Positions 53,841-64,000 of a stretch of 64,000 bases of DNA are shown here, one piece after another; positions within the stretch are counted from its first letter, which is position 1, and every line of letters starts with the position of its first letter. Position numbers and translations under genes: made by a program. The notes beneath the pieces were generated by a model. That model saw nothing but the letters and a program-made list of their open reading frames with translations, was not told the origin of the DNA and made no database searches. This stretch comes from Cydia pomonella (lineage: Eukaryota; Arthropoda; Insecta; Lepidoptera; Tortricidae), in assembly GCF_033807575.1 (NCBI RefSeq), contig NC_084713.1:17831389-17895388 (forward strand). Direction: 5' to 3'.

Positions 53841-55241
53841 TACGGTACGGGAAAGGGTATTTACATGTAGAATTCAAACCCCGTATCGCAATATGCGTAC
53901 ACCAACCACAATGACGCCGTTGTGGAGCCAGCATTAACGCTTACCGGTATTGGACGACCACAAAACCTAGGGCGCATTTAAAGCCCTGCCAACAGACGCG
54001 CGTGGCGCTATAAAAGCATTGAACATAGCTATTAGCTGAACATTATCAGGTAGTAATGGCGGCGTTTTATGCCCTAATGCTGTAATTATTCATGACATTA
54101 CATTGGAATCTTTATAACTACTCCCGATTAATCCTCATGAATGCAATGTTAGCAATGTTGAATTGGAATACTGTAAATTTTAAGAAATCAATTTGTAGTA
54201 AGATATTCTCACTTGATCCCTGCATTCTCCCCTGGGTAGGATAAGGGTAATGTTTTGCTGTTTAGGCTTGAGGTGGTAGTGGTGGTGATAGTCAAGTGGT
54301 AGTGTTAAATTATAAAAATCTATAAAAAATTACATAATTATTGTTGTAAGGTAATTAGGTATTTGTAAAAATTGAATTAAAAGAGATTTTTATCACGTGA
54401 GTGTTTTATTCGAAGTAGAGATAACTAGGCAAACCAAAAATATATCAAAAAAAGGAAGAACTAGAAACTAAACATTTGTCAGCACAAAAGAGGTTACAAA
54501 TTAAAACAATTATAAATAAAGGTAGGTATCAATTTTATTATGGTTCTTCACATTTTTCTCTGAGTTTTCTTGCATTAAAATTAAAAATACTTAAACAAAA
54601 ATATTAGAGGTAAGTAGTTTTATAATATCGCTGATGGCCATTGGATGTTTAGATTTGTTCATGAAAAGTAATTTACCTAATGAATGTCGGACACCCTTTA
54701 ATATTTTAAATCATCTTCGCATCCTATTAATCTATTTCAACAATCCTATAAATACATCCAAGCATATTCGACCGGTAATCCTTTACAATCCGTCTTTTTG
54801 CTAATTCATATCCTCCAACGCCCTATTTCAATCAAAAGCGAGTGGAATTGCTCGAAGCTGAGAAAGATCACTCGCAAAAGGGTGACAAATTCCAATTTTC
54901 CGTTCTAGAGCCAATAGGGATGATTGAGTTGCCTTCGGCCATCGGCATTGTCGGCTATGATAGCTATAGTCTTCTCCGGGAGGCCAATTCTGGTTTAATC
55001 ATTTGTTATGGTTTGGATCTCGTTTTAATACGACTTTGACGATCTTACTTAGTGTTCTACATTAAAAACCAGAAAAACAAGATATGTAGTTTTTTGAGCT
55101 AGTTCGCTCACTTTAAATATTAAAATAAGCCGAGGCCTATTAAACACTTATTTTTTTAATTAGGTACACTGTTGCTTATTTAGTATTACGATATAGACCA
55201 GGTAATCACAACATAACTACTACTACTATTTCCGCTACCTT
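53841..55241. other. Spacer with single-copy-looking blocks
   Basis: 53960-54170 has GGCGCTATAAAAGC (TATA-like), TGTAATTATTCATGAC and CGATTAATCCTCATG (TAATCC, a Bicoid/Otd-type word). 54770-55030 has ATTTCAATCAAAAGCGAG. Neither matches a repeat I know. They are regulatory candidates by appearance only. No gene. Confidence 0.35.
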
Positions 55242-55372
55242 AAGATTGTCTGGAAGAGACCACTTTTTAGCGATAAGACCGCCTATAGTTTAACTCTACT
55301 TCTGATGCTGTTTTCTCTCTGTATTGTTTTTATTGAGGTGTGCAATAAAGAGTATTTGTATTTTATTTTATA
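55242..55372 (+). mobile_element. LINE 3' UTR, AATAAAGAGTATTTGTATT type
   Basis: CTTAAGATTGTCTGGAAGAG, TTTTTAGCGATAAGACCGCC, TTCTCTCTGTATTGTTTTTA and GTGCAATAAAGAGTATTTG are the widespread 3' end of a lepidopteran LINE. No coding remnant is attached. Confidence 0.85.
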
Positions 55373-56944
55373 ACTAATTAAGTAATTAGCTATGCTTACT
55401 TTGAAAAATTCACACCTATAACTGACTCGATAAATATTTTTTAGATTTTAACATTTTTATTACTGTATGTACATACTAACAACAAACTAAAATTAGTTAG
55501 TAAGGTAATCTATGGGCCTTAGTTGCCTGATAATACTTAAATGGTATTTAATTTATTACTATTCGACTGCACGATTTAGCTTGAGCCACCTTCAAGGTAG
55601 TGTTAACACCTTAACAAATCAAAACCGTACAAATCGTAAAACCAGAACCGGCCTCCGGAACATTTCTATGGTATCTGTAAAACTTACGGTATTTGAAGCT
55701 CTGTGGAATACCTGTCGGAATTAAATACCGAAGATGCATAGCAGTGTTGTAAAATGAAATATGACACCCTGTTTTCTGAAGATTCATTCTACTTGGTATT
55801 TTCAATTTAGGACAATGGCAATTCTAGATTTTGTTTGGTGGGTAGATGATGGTAGCAAGCGAAACGGCCAAACCACACACCCCGACTTCACTAAGGTGTA
55901 GAGTTTGTGAAGTTAGAGCTGGTAGAGTTTTTATTATTATTCTATATTAAAGTCATACATTAAAAGTAACAGAAAAGCGCCGTAAAACCCTGTCGCGCTT
56001 GTATCGACTAGGGTTTGCAATCCGGATCCGAAATGTATGAAATTATCCAATCTTACTATTCATTTCAGATCCATCGTGTCAACTCTAGTATCGACACTAG
56101 ATTCATGGCAACAAATTACATTTTAGATAATTGTGATACATTAACAAAATATAAAAGGATTAGCTAGATGGCGGGATCTGTATCGTATTGAAGTCTAAAA
56201 AAAACGTGAGTACATCGAGATTCTGATTGCTTATGATTTCTTTGTAATAACATGCACGTTTGGTTAAAACGTTTCTTTGAAATTGTTAAAATATTTCTTG
56301 TTTTTAATACGCGCCAGCGGACAAATAGGTGCAAAAACTCTTGAATGGAACTTTCAATAAAGAATATCGTAGTAGGCTGAGGCTTTAGGCATTTATTCAG
56401 AAAGGCATTGTTATAACTAAAATGGCCGCAAAAATCGCGGTGTTATAATAAGTCCATGATTGCGGGCCGCGTAACCGGATCTCCTGGAGCGGTTATCGTT
56501 TTCTTCCTCTTTCACGGTGAATGAACGTTATTTTATTGGGTTTCAGGTGAGCTTTGATGTTATGATTTATTTGCAACCTGTTTTTGTATCGAGGGATAAG
56601 AGAAAGGAAAGGTTATTCTTATTTGATAAAAACCTATTTGTGACGATATTTTGTTTTACTTTAATACCCTTTGTAAAGAAAGGCGGTGGAGATGCAAGGA
56701 GGGGGGGTTGAAAATTTAGGTGATATCTATGAATTATATTCTGAAAAAATATCTTGTACAATAGTTGTAAAAATAACAAGCAATGCAAACATAGCAATGC
56801 TATACTTAATATTCAAAATAACAAGAAAGTTTTAGATTTTACAGCGTAGGTTAATTACTTATTACGATCTACACATAGATTATCTTTTGGTTACATGCAC
56901 TAAACATAATTTATTTACTATTCTAGGTAAATAAGTAGGTACCT
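55373..56944. other. Spacer, a few GC-richer patches
   Basis: 55975-56110 (AATCCGGATCCGAAA) and 56440-56530 (GCGGGCCGCGTAACCGGATC) are GC-richer. No repeat or gene recognised. A G-run with GAAAGGCGGTGGAGATG lies at 56680-56708. Confidence 0.4.
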
Positions 56945-56945
56945 A

Positions 56946-57130
56946 AAGTATGAAAAACGTAGAGCTAAATATAATAGGTCACATATTCAGGCACGAGGTG
57001 TTAAATATAACCATCCTGGAGGGCAATATTGAGAAAAAAAATAGGAAGCGGAATAACCAGAATAGCTTATGCTTATGACACAGAAGAAAGAATAGTGCTG
57101 GAGCCACTGATAGGCCAATTCAAATAGATT
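56946..57130 (+). mobile_element. RTE-like LINE fragment (strongly decayed)
   Basis: From 56950 the plus strand reads MKNVELNIIGHIFRHEVLNI followed by TILEGNIEKKNRKRNNQN. The GHI.R......ILEG.IE order fits the RTE-type C-terminus (L.Y.GH..R......I.EGKIEG.RGRGRP), with the RGRGRP motif decayed. Stops follow. Confidence 0.5.
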
Positions 57131-57552
57131 TTTTTGAAGAATTAAATCCCAGTAAGCTGGAAATTGTTTTAATACCTACCTTAATTTGGTCCTATTTAAA
57201 TGCGTATAATCCGAGTTTGCGCAATCCCAGGTGTGAATAAATTGTTGCTCCTTTCCAGGTTTTTGTTTGTAGATCGAAAGCGGTGCTTCCGACGAAAATG
57301 TATTCTAACTATGATGAAAATTGATATCTGAGGATCCGAAAGGTACCGTAATATGAATTCATAGTCAAAGTTGTAAAGAGTGGCCGCCATTTGCATTTTT
57401 TTGTATGATCATGTTAAAAATCCGAAAACGCCTTTTCACCAGTGTCTGATCCACCAAACCTTACTCGTAATGTTCGAAACGAAAAAATAATACTAATAAT
57501 TTAGCCTTTTTATTTATTTCATAATATTTGATTTACAATATCGAGAAAAAAT
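57131..57552. other. Spacer, nothing recognised
   Basis: No feature assigned. Confidence 0.5.
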
Positions 57553-57640
57553 CAGTAAGTAAGTAAGTAAGTAAATATTCTTTATTGTGCACCATACATT
57601 TAAAAATAGACAGGAAATGAAAAAACACGTAAAAGTTAGG
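57553..57640 (-). mobile_element. LINE 3' tail with (GTAA)n end
   Basis: AGTAAGTAAGTAAGTAAGTA followed by AATATTCTTTATTGTGCACC is the complement of the 14690-14892 tail. The 3' repeat has about five units. The 5' limit is unclear. Confidence 0.7.
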
Positions 57641-58491
57641 TAACAACAGGCGGTTAATTATTCCATTTAAAGCCGAGATTTAGAGACATAAATATACTGA
57701 TTAATAAATTTTAATAAACAGTTAGATCATTATATGAATAAGGTATCAGTCATAACGTAAATGTCCTAATATTCGAATTTCAATCACTGAAATGGTGTCA
57801 ATTACGAAAATGAAGGATGTCAAATAAATTGTATGTTCATTATGTGAATAACCGAAATTCACAATACAACTTAATTATTCACTATCCAACAAACTGCATA
57901 CCAGTGATAAAATCCTAATACTAGAGTACGGAGTACAGCCACATAATGAATCGGGCGGCGACGGCATTCAATTTATTTAATTGCAAGCAGAGTTGGCGTT
58001 CCGATTTTATTGTTCACTCCGCGAATAGTTTCGCAGAGCGTGTGTTTGAATTCCACTCGAGATTACTCCGTGTTATTATCCAATTAAAGAGAAGTTTGAT
58101 TCGTTTGTTGACCTATTTCAGTATTGGGTTGTTTTATTCTGGAATCATGGAGGTCGCATGCAGTATTAGTAAATGTAAAAATGCATTAAAAATATATTAT
58201 TCACAGGATACAGCACGCGTGTTAATTTTGTAGCAGTCCGCAATACCATCCAGAAAATTGTAAGCATACAGTGTTCACTCCATATTTCGATTTCCTTACT
58301 TAATAATAATACGTTGTATGGGAGGTATGGTTAATCTTATTGATGAATAAGTTTTTAACTTGCTTTGTAGTCTGTTAATACTTATTAAGCTTGAATTTCA
58401 TCATAAATACGTTTTCTCTAAGCTTTCTTATTTCTCTATGGCAATACCTACTAAAAAACCAAGTAGATAAAATTAATTGAACGGGTGGCAA
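57641..58491. other. Spacer with single-copy-looking block 57930-58210
   Basis: The block (AATCGGGCGGCGACGGCATT, GTTGGCGTTCCGATTTTATT, GCGAATAGTTTCGC hairpin) gives a 95-codon plus-strand frame without a recognisable domain. I regard it as possible conserved non-coding DNA, not a gene. Confidence 0.35.
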
Positions 58492-59215
58492 TTTCAATTT
58501 CAATGTTTATTTGCAACCAAGTAGATACAATAGACACATACTACTTAATACATAGATACACAACAAGACAAGACCCAGATAGGTCTTAGCAAAATAAGGT
58601 TTTTGAATATTCCTAATCTAGATTTGCAATAATTATCTCTAATAATAATCATTCATTATTTCTTTTAATTAATAACTAATCTTTTGGTAAGTTTGGATTT
58701 TTTATCATTTTCTTCAGTTTTCATTCTTGAAATATTTTTTTATAAATTCGTATTGACATAAAGTAAGGTCCACTCCTATAAAGTTGAAATTTCGATGGTG
58801 TTTGCAGCATGTTGTTTTTGTAACGTGATTCTTATCGACGTGCTACATCAGCGAATGTGGAGTATAACGCTGATTATTTTTTCGCGAATGTAGCTGTTCC
58901 AAATACATACAGAGTTAGATTTGTTAAAAATTGGAAGTGAGGTATAGCTATCTATCTTTTTAATACATATTTACAATTATCCTAATGCATTTATTATATA
59001 GACTGAATAGTTGAACGTCAGCATTATTTCCCCACAAATTAACGCCGTAAGATAGCCATGCATGTGCAAACGAGTAGTATATGTCACCATCGCTATTTAG
59101 ATGTTTGTTTGTTTTTTAACTTGTCTTAATGTATAAATAAATTACTTATATTTGTTTTAATTTGCTCCATGTGGGCTTTCCAGTTCCTTAACAGTCAATA
59201 GTTACATCAAGAGAC
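58492..59215 (-). mobile_element. Jockey/CR1-like LINE, reverse transcriptase C-terminal half and 3' UTR
   Basis: Minus strand, high to low coordinates: WKAHMEQIKTNISNLFIH (about 59180-59130), then after frameshifts FAHAWLSYGVNLWGN and LSYGVNLWGNNADVQLFSLY, NKCIRIIVNMY (to about 58970), and a stop-ridden region. The 3' end near 58495-58520 reads, on the minus strand, TTGCAAATAAACATTGAAAT and TGAAATTGCC, i.e. a poly(A) signal and a short ATTGAA repeat tail. SYG...WGN is the block after the palm, as at 26.4 kb. Old and dead. Confidence 0.82.
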
Positions 59216-61057
59216 AGTAGTATAAATAGTATAATATTTTTAAAGCCATAGATTTAGGATTTGAATTGTCAAAGTGACAGCCAATGTTGATTGTGGATGT
59301 TTTGTGGAATATAAAAATTTGTATGTATTTGGAACTTTGTCTTACTAAACGTTAAGTACCGTCATTAGGTACTCTATTTGCTACTCAATCATTTTATGTA
59401 ACTTCAAATTTAATATCAAAACACATTGGCACTGCGTTCTAATAAAAGTTCGAGGCATTTCTACCCTTTTTATGTAACGCGAAGAACAAAACGTCTACGT
59501 TATTAAATTTTCAATAGCAATTGTTTCACCCCAAAACTTTACTGAAACTCACATTTTTTATACGGTTTATGGTAGGCAGTGTTTGTTTCAGTATTCCTAT
59601 GAACGCTAGCGTGTTTTGTACACAATTAAATTCAGGGTGTAATATAAATAGTCGGTATCCGTTAAAAAAATACCGCATACGAAGCCATATATGGCGGATA
59701 TGATATTCAACTCTATTGGGAGCTATTAAAGTTCAAATTTCAACAAAAAAAAATTCCTGCAGTAAGTAAGTATCCCCACTATTTTTATTACATCCTGTAG
59801 GTACGTATATATTTTTTGACATTTAAGCATGAACAAAATTACAATAGTAAAAATATAGCTTTTCTTATTATACCATAATATTTGGAAAATGCGTTTTAAA
59901 CACTTTCAAACATTATGATGGTATAAAATAATAATGCTTAAACATTAGTTACAGTTCCTATTAAGCTTACGTGTACAAACAAAACCCTGCAACGCAACGG
60001 GTACTTTAATAATTAATCGAAATAAGTAATCATTTTATTACCCATGTATATAGTTCATAAATTCAAACATTATACGACAAAATGTTTTGCGATTGTTTGT
60101 TTAATTCCCATTGTTTCCGAGCTATAAAGTACTGTAACAGCCCGTAGCGAAGTTGGCTCGTAAAGTGTCGAATGCGCGCACATTTACCAAGTGTCCGACA
60201 ATCCCAGCCGACACGAGGGAGCGTCAGGCAAGTGACATGTATGGCACTGATTGGTTATTGTGAAATAATGGGCGCGCTATAAAACCCCACCGCCGTAGGG
60301 TCCATTTTGCCCCGACCTCCCCCGACAATATCGGGCAATTACTCGGCTATTTTTATTTTTTTCCAATAAATTGGGCAGATTTTTTGACAAGCAAAAATAT
60401 GGTCAGACGCTCGTTAAAAATAATGAGATTGTTATGTTGACAAATAATAGGATTGTGATATACAAGGTGACTAGGGTAGGATAGTTTGCGGGCACTGGAC
60501 TAGAATATTTGGTCGTTAGCAGGCCTAATAGGTCAATTATTTCTAGCCTTGAGTATAAATTTCAAAGGTTTGAAGACTAAGCCTAAAATAATAACTATTA
60601 CTGTCATCCCGTTAGAAGTATTTTCGAGCAATGTTCTAAGAGGCTAATTCGAATTCTCTAAATATATCATTTTTGATGTTAGTGTTTGTTCGAATTGGCC
60701 TGTATGGCTCGTACGACCATTATCGCCATCAGGGGCGCTATCGCAAACGTCTCAACTCTCAAATCGAAGAAGGTCTATTTTCGGTGTCGCTATTGCTTAG
60801 ATGTGTGGGTAAATTCATAAGAGCTGGCGCAAGATTTGTACTGAACAGTTAACATTCTCATATAGAATTCGCGCCAACTATTTTAAATTTGATATAAAAG
60901 CTGATAGAAAATAGATGACCCTTTATCATATTTATAGCAGAGAAGGAGAGACCGTTTTGCTTATTATACTTGCCTACCATTTGAAATGTCTTCATTTCAT
61001 TTATTTCGTTGTAAAATCATGTACATAAAATCTAAAAGGTGTTAAACAAGTAATAAT
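59216..61057. other. Spacer; promoter-like GC-rich block 60120-60340
   Basis: The block has GCCCGTAGCGAAGTTGGCTC, CCGACACGAGGGAGCGTCAG, then GGGCGCGCTATAAAACCCCA with TATAAAA at about 60279, followed some 25-30 bases later by GGGTCCATTTTGCCCCG. This is promoter-like in layout but no transcript is supported. The rest is AT-rich. Confidence 0.4.
60272..60315 (+). promoter_or_regulatory. TATA-box-like site in a GC-rich block
   Basis: CGCGCTATAAAACCCC has a consensus TATAAAA in GC-rich surroundings, with GGTCCATT in the place where an initiator would lie. No exon-like sequence follows within a kilobase, so a gene promoter is unproven. Confidence 0.25.
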
Positions 61058-61425
61058 GTCAGTCCATGACGCCCTGCTAGGGCACACAACATACTTATAA
61101 CTAATTAAATTAGGCCAAAACAAAACAAAAATATTAAAATTAAAATAATTCAAACAAAATAATTTAATTTAAAGTAGAAATAACACAAAAATCAATAAAT
61201 GTATAAAATAAATCAAATCAATCATTAATTAAAACAAATTCAGTCAAAGTAAATTTAGTAACTATTGCAGTCCTATTACTTAAAATAAAATTCAATTACG
61301 TTTATAATAAATTATTATCATTTAGGAAATCTTTTACAGAGTAATAACATTTTTCTATTAATAATGTTTCTAGCTTGTTTTTAAATACAGCGTGTCGAGG
61401 TCTTTAAAACAGCACACTTTTCGAA
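61058..61425 (-). mobile_element. LINE, last codons of reverse transcriptase gene and A-rich 3' UTR
   Basis: The minus strand encodes RPRHAVFKNKLETLLIEKCY and KNKLETLLIEKCYYSVKDFL before NDNNLL and a stop near 61303. FK..L...LL.K.YYS..D.L is the typical C-terminus of many insect Jockey/CR1 LINEs. The region 61060-61300 is the A/T-rich 3' UTR. A TAA just upstream (VLF-stop-RPR) shows decay. Confidence 0.8.
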
Positions 61426-61480
61426 GAGCTAAATGGAATCAGATATGCAAATAAAGGCGTTAAAGTTGCCTTGAAACATA

Positions 61481-61589
61481 AGGTGAAATGGGGTAAGAAT
61501 AACATATTTATTTTGCTCGAAGACAAATATTAAGACGATTGCATAAAATGTTATTCTTGTCCCGGTGTTCTCATTACCCCATCTCACCT
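61481..61589. mobile_element. Foldback element, AGGTGAAATGGGGTAA type
   Basis: AGGTGAAATGGGGTAAGAAT at the left is inverted as ATTACCCCATCTCACCT at the right. AATAACAT / ATGTTATT are also paired. The interior is AT-rich. Confidence 0.85.
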
Positions 61590-61762
61590 CACGTAATCTG
61601 AAATCGGACTAAATACCTATAACTGGCAAGTGAAATAGGTGAGACTTTGACGTGCTAAACAGAAATTTTAAAATAAAAAAAAAAAGTAAAATAGGCACAA
61701 CACCAATAAGAACCGCTAAAAAGTCAATATTGTCACCTGTCAATTCAATACATTGTCACAAG

Positions 61763-61939
61763 ATGTCAGGTCCCAAAAACTTTCAAGAGGCCGGCAACAA
61801 CACAACTAAACAGAACCCAAAACAAATAGTACCTACAAAAGCGCAACAAAATATCGTGCTAGAACCGATTTACGAATGTAATATCGCTGGTAAGCCGGAG
61901 GGTCCCGTGACATTTGAGACTGACATCGCTTATTGATTA
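61763..61939 (+). CDS. Candidate first coding exon (or small gene), unknown protein
   Basis: ATG at 61763 opens 58 codons to TGA; an in-frame upstream ATG at 61652 gives 94 codons but its 5' part is Lys-rich translation of AT-rich DNA, so I favour 61763 (context ACAAGATGT). The protein starts MSGPKNFQEAGNNTTKQNPK and includes VPTKAQQNIVLEPIYECNIA. Codons are clearly more balanced than in the flanks. Within it, GCTGGTAAGCC at about 61886-61896 is a strong splice donor (GT at 61890-61891). A spliced first exon would therefore end at 61889. Hydrophilic, no signal peptide, no domain recognised. It lies between a foldback and AT-rich DNA. It may also be a retropseudogene or chance. Confidence 0.4.
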
Positions 61940-62246
61940 GAACTGGCAGCTTGGACGTGGCGCTACCCGAATTAAAAGTAGGTATAAAAACGGGTGCAAT
62001 GAAACTTGAGCTCTAATATCTGGTTATTAGGTCTGTAACTCTATAGTAAAATGTAAATTTTGTAAACTTTGATTTATTTTCATAAAATTATATTATTTGA
62101 TTAGTTCATTTTTAGTTGATCTACGGTTAAAATTTTGCATCGTGTTACTAGTCGTGTTTGCATTATTGGTTTTGTTAGTTACAGAAAATAATTGAACACG
62201 AAAAGAAAATCTGTGCATATTTCTGTTTTTTTTTTCTTAATTTTTT
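61940..62246. other. Spacer, AT-rich
   Basis: No feature other than a T-rich stretch near 62226-62252. Confidence 0.5.
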
Positions 62247-62450
62247 TTTTTGATATATAAAAGAAATTACACTTTATTTCCATTTGGTAAATATACTAAA
62301 AACTAAACTACAAAACTTAAAACCTAGATCTAAAAATAAATAAAAATAGACTTAAAATAAAATAAAACTATCCCCCTGCGGCATGGTGCCGTAGATGCTA
62401 GCAGCATTTCCTCGCTGTATCGCAAGACTAATTCTTAATTGCCTATCGTC
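62247..62450 (-). mobile_element. LINE of the QRGNAAS type, C-terminus and tail
   Basis: The minus strand reads ISLAIQRGNAASIYGTMPQG then DSFILF and a stop near 62338, in agreement with 14268 (minus) and 38965 (plus). The 3' UTR is AT-rich and ends toward the T-run at about 62247. Only the last 30 codons are present. Confidence 0.8.
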
Positions 62451-62754
62451 GAACATTATAAAAAATAAATAGTAAAAAAAAAAAAATTTTTAGCTTCACT
62501 CGTAGCCATGGTTGCGGTTAGTTATCCAAGGGTAAAATAACTCTTAAATCCTGATTTTATTTTACATGGATTTTTGTTGTAGTTATAACGTCTTTCGTCA
62601 CATCTCACAAAAGCCATTTCCATGATTAAATAGGCGTGTTACTAGAAAATAATTCAATATTTCTTCTAAAACAAATAAAAACAAAAAAAAAGTTGAACCA
62701 CCCAGATAATCATAAATAAGAATTTTAGATGTTTTTGCTTTTTTATGGTAGTTT
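62451..62754. other. Spacer, nothing recognised
   Basis: AT-rich; no feature. Confidence 0.5.
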
Positions 62755-62950
62755 TTTAGGGTCTCCGCTATCCGTCCGCATGTCCTTCTGTCACCAGGCT
62801 GTACTCATAAACCCTGATAGCGGGACAGTTGAAATTTTCACAGATGATGTATTTATGTTGCCGCTATACTCGTAATAGCAAATACTAAAAAGTACGGAAC
62901 CCTCGGTGGGCGAGTCCGACTGGCACTTGTCCGTTTTTTTTTTTTTGTAA
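62755..62950 (-). repeat. GGTTCCGTA-type dispersed repeat, short form
   Basis: TTTTTTAGGGTCTCCGC, GTCCGCATGTCCTTCTGTCA, CCAGGCTGTACTCATAAACC, ACAGTTGAAATTTTCACAG, GTACGGAACCCTCGGTGGGC and GTCCGACTGGCACTTGTCCG. It is the reverse complement of the 740-958 and 27605-27946 elements, without the 5S-like segment. Confidence 0.88.
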
Positions 62951-63622
62951 TTCGTCTTAGAGACTTAGACGATTTAAATACATCTCTAATAAATTATCTA
63001 ATAATTGTATTTTATAATTTTTGGTTACTTTTAATGCTTGAAAAAAAAAAAACGTGTAAAAGTACCCCTGTGTGTGGCCTTTTTGCTGAATTTTTTCACA
63101 TTTACTATTTACTCACTAAGCTACATAATGACTCAAAATAATATGAAAATTACTATATTTACATTTAATACAAAATGTTTTTTTTACTATTTCAACTTCA
63201 CTAACTCCAACCCCTTGATGCTCACACTTTATCAACTTGTATTATTAAGCTGTTTATTTCAAGTAACTTGATAGTAATTCGTCATACCTTCGCACAAGGG
63301 GAGTAAGTTTAATAATGGCCGACATAGAGCGGGGTACAACATAACACAATAGTGGAGACCGTTTCGACTGTGACGACATACGAGTAGTAATAACTGCAAA
63401 AACTTTTAGTTGTTAAATAAATTAAATACGCAATATTTTAACGCAATAGAAAGATAAATAATTATTATCTGTTTAAGGCTACTAAAGCAGTTAGATTACT
63501 AAATGTATTGTAGTTTGATTGTAGACACTATCAAGAAAACCGTTGCTGTTAATAATCGAAGAATGTAATAATAGATTGTCATTCATAATATGATTGTTAT
63601 CAATTATACTCATTTTTTTACT
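62951..63622. other. Spacer, AT-rich
   Basis: No feature recognised. Confidence 0.5.
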
Positions 63623-63740
63623 TTTTTAACTACGTCAACAATTGAGGAGAAGTCGCACAGGACCGAGAAAAGTGGCGCTGTCTAGTGTCGGAGGCTGTCT
63701 CATTTTGGGTCGCTGAGACAATGTTTGATTTGATGTTTTT
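63623..63740 (+). mobile_element. LINE, C-terminal fragment of an endonuclease-reverse transcriptase
   Basis: The plus strand reads VNN-stop-GEVAQDREKWR and AQDREKWRCLVSEAVSFWVA ETM. The (A)QDR.KWR.LV.EA block ends several insect LINE polyproteins. The clade is uncertain and only about 35 codons are left. Confidence 0.6.
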
Positions 63741-63784
63741 TACATTTAACATAATTATTCTGTTGGTTTGTTCCCATGTTCAAT

Positions 63785-63885
63785 TGCAACCGTTCTGGTC
63801 TTTTAAGTATCCATGGGCGACGGTAAATACAGTAAGTAAGCCATTCGTCTTCTCGTTTTCCTCATAATTATTTTTATAGTTTTTT
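63785..63885 (+). mobile_element. LINE tail, same family as 7757 (diverged)
   Basis: AAGTATCCATGGGCGACGGT, AGTAAGTAAGCCATTCGTCT and CTCGTTTTCCTCATAATT follow the tail TCCATGGGCGGCGGTAATCG ... CTGCTCGTTTACCTCC. The coding part is missing. Confidence 0.6.
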
Positions 63886-64000
63886 TTCTATGTTGTACGT
63901 TATTATAAGTATATCGTCACCGGAATACTCAAAATATATGACTTATTGGGCGTACTAGGGCTTGGTCATATTTTTTACATATACAAATACAAAACAAATA

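Noticed and set aside
57946..58233. 95-codon plus-strand open frame as a gene
   Set aside because: No domain, no splice or poly(A) support and an end that is ordinary AT-rich sequence; kept only as a possible conserved block.
61652..61762. Upstream extension of the candidate protein from the ATG at 61652
   Set aside because: The added 37 residues are mostly Lys/Ile/Asn from A-rich DNA, and the ATG at 61763 has the better context.

Overview
This window looks like a piece of a moth or butterfly (Lepidoptera) nuclear genome. It is AT-rich, has no long open reading frames, and is packed with short, broken, dispersed repeats of types I associate with lepidopteran genomes: the GGTTCCGTA / CGGACAGACAGACGG elements, tRNA-headed SINEs, Jockey/CR1-like and RTE-like LINE tails ending in AATAAAGAGTATTTGTATT or TTACTTAC, a Penelope-like GIY-YIG fragment, and many foldback (MITE-like) elements. 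Nothing suggests a prokaryote: there are no operons, ribosome binding sites or dense coding. The assignment rests on repeat recognition from memory and was not checked by search.

No complete host gene could be recognised. The window is best read as intergenic or intronic DNA. Three short open stretches have some gene-like character and are listed as low-confidence coding candidates: a minus-strand possible terminal exon at 4585-4790, whose stop codon overlaps an AATAAA; a minus-strand open stretch at 40140-40586; and a plus-strand possible first coding exon at 61763-61889, ending at a GGTAAG donor.

Layout. 0-10 kb: GGTTCCGTA elements, two LINE 3' fragments back to back (2.5-3.3 kb), a foldback at 5.5 kb, a doubled LINE tail at 7.8-8.1 kb, and an RTE-like end at 9.3 kb. 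10-20 kb: foldbacks, an unusual LINE end (QRGNAAS type) at 14.4 kb, a tRNA-derived SINE at 15.2 kb, and a LINE tail at 17.7 kb. 19.7-21.5 kb: a stretch with many CGGTAATAG motifs in both orientations, possibly one non-autonomous DNA transposon. 22.5-23.15 kb: nested inverted repeats with 131-, 47- and 15-bp arms. 24-32 kb: foldbacks, a decayed LINE reverse transcriptase, a GGTTCCGTA element carrying a 5S rRNA-like segment, a SINE, and a retroposon family (called family A here) ending in GTAGTATTAAAA. 34-39 kb: a SINE split by an RTE-like LINE with a perfect 15-bp target-site duplication, a Penelope GIY-YIG fragment, and another QRGNAAS-type LINE. 41.3-41.8 kb: a 155-bp direct duplication flanking a family A copy that is itself split by a LINE tail. 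43-52 kb: SINEs, foldbacks and LINE tails. 52-64 kb: mostly single-copy-looking DNA with further LINE 3' ends at 55.3, 57.0, 57.6, 58.5-59.2, 61.1-61.4, 62.3 and 63.7 kb.

The elements do not form a cooperating gene system. The LINE fragments could once have supplied the machinery that moved the SINEs and family A copies, but every copy here is truncated or interrupted by stops. GC-richer stretches between repeats (for example 12.6-13.4, 22.0-22.25, 37.0-37.25, 53.2-53.4, 54.0-54.2, 57.9-58.2 and 60.1-60.35 kb) look single-copy and are the places where host regulatory DNA is most likely.
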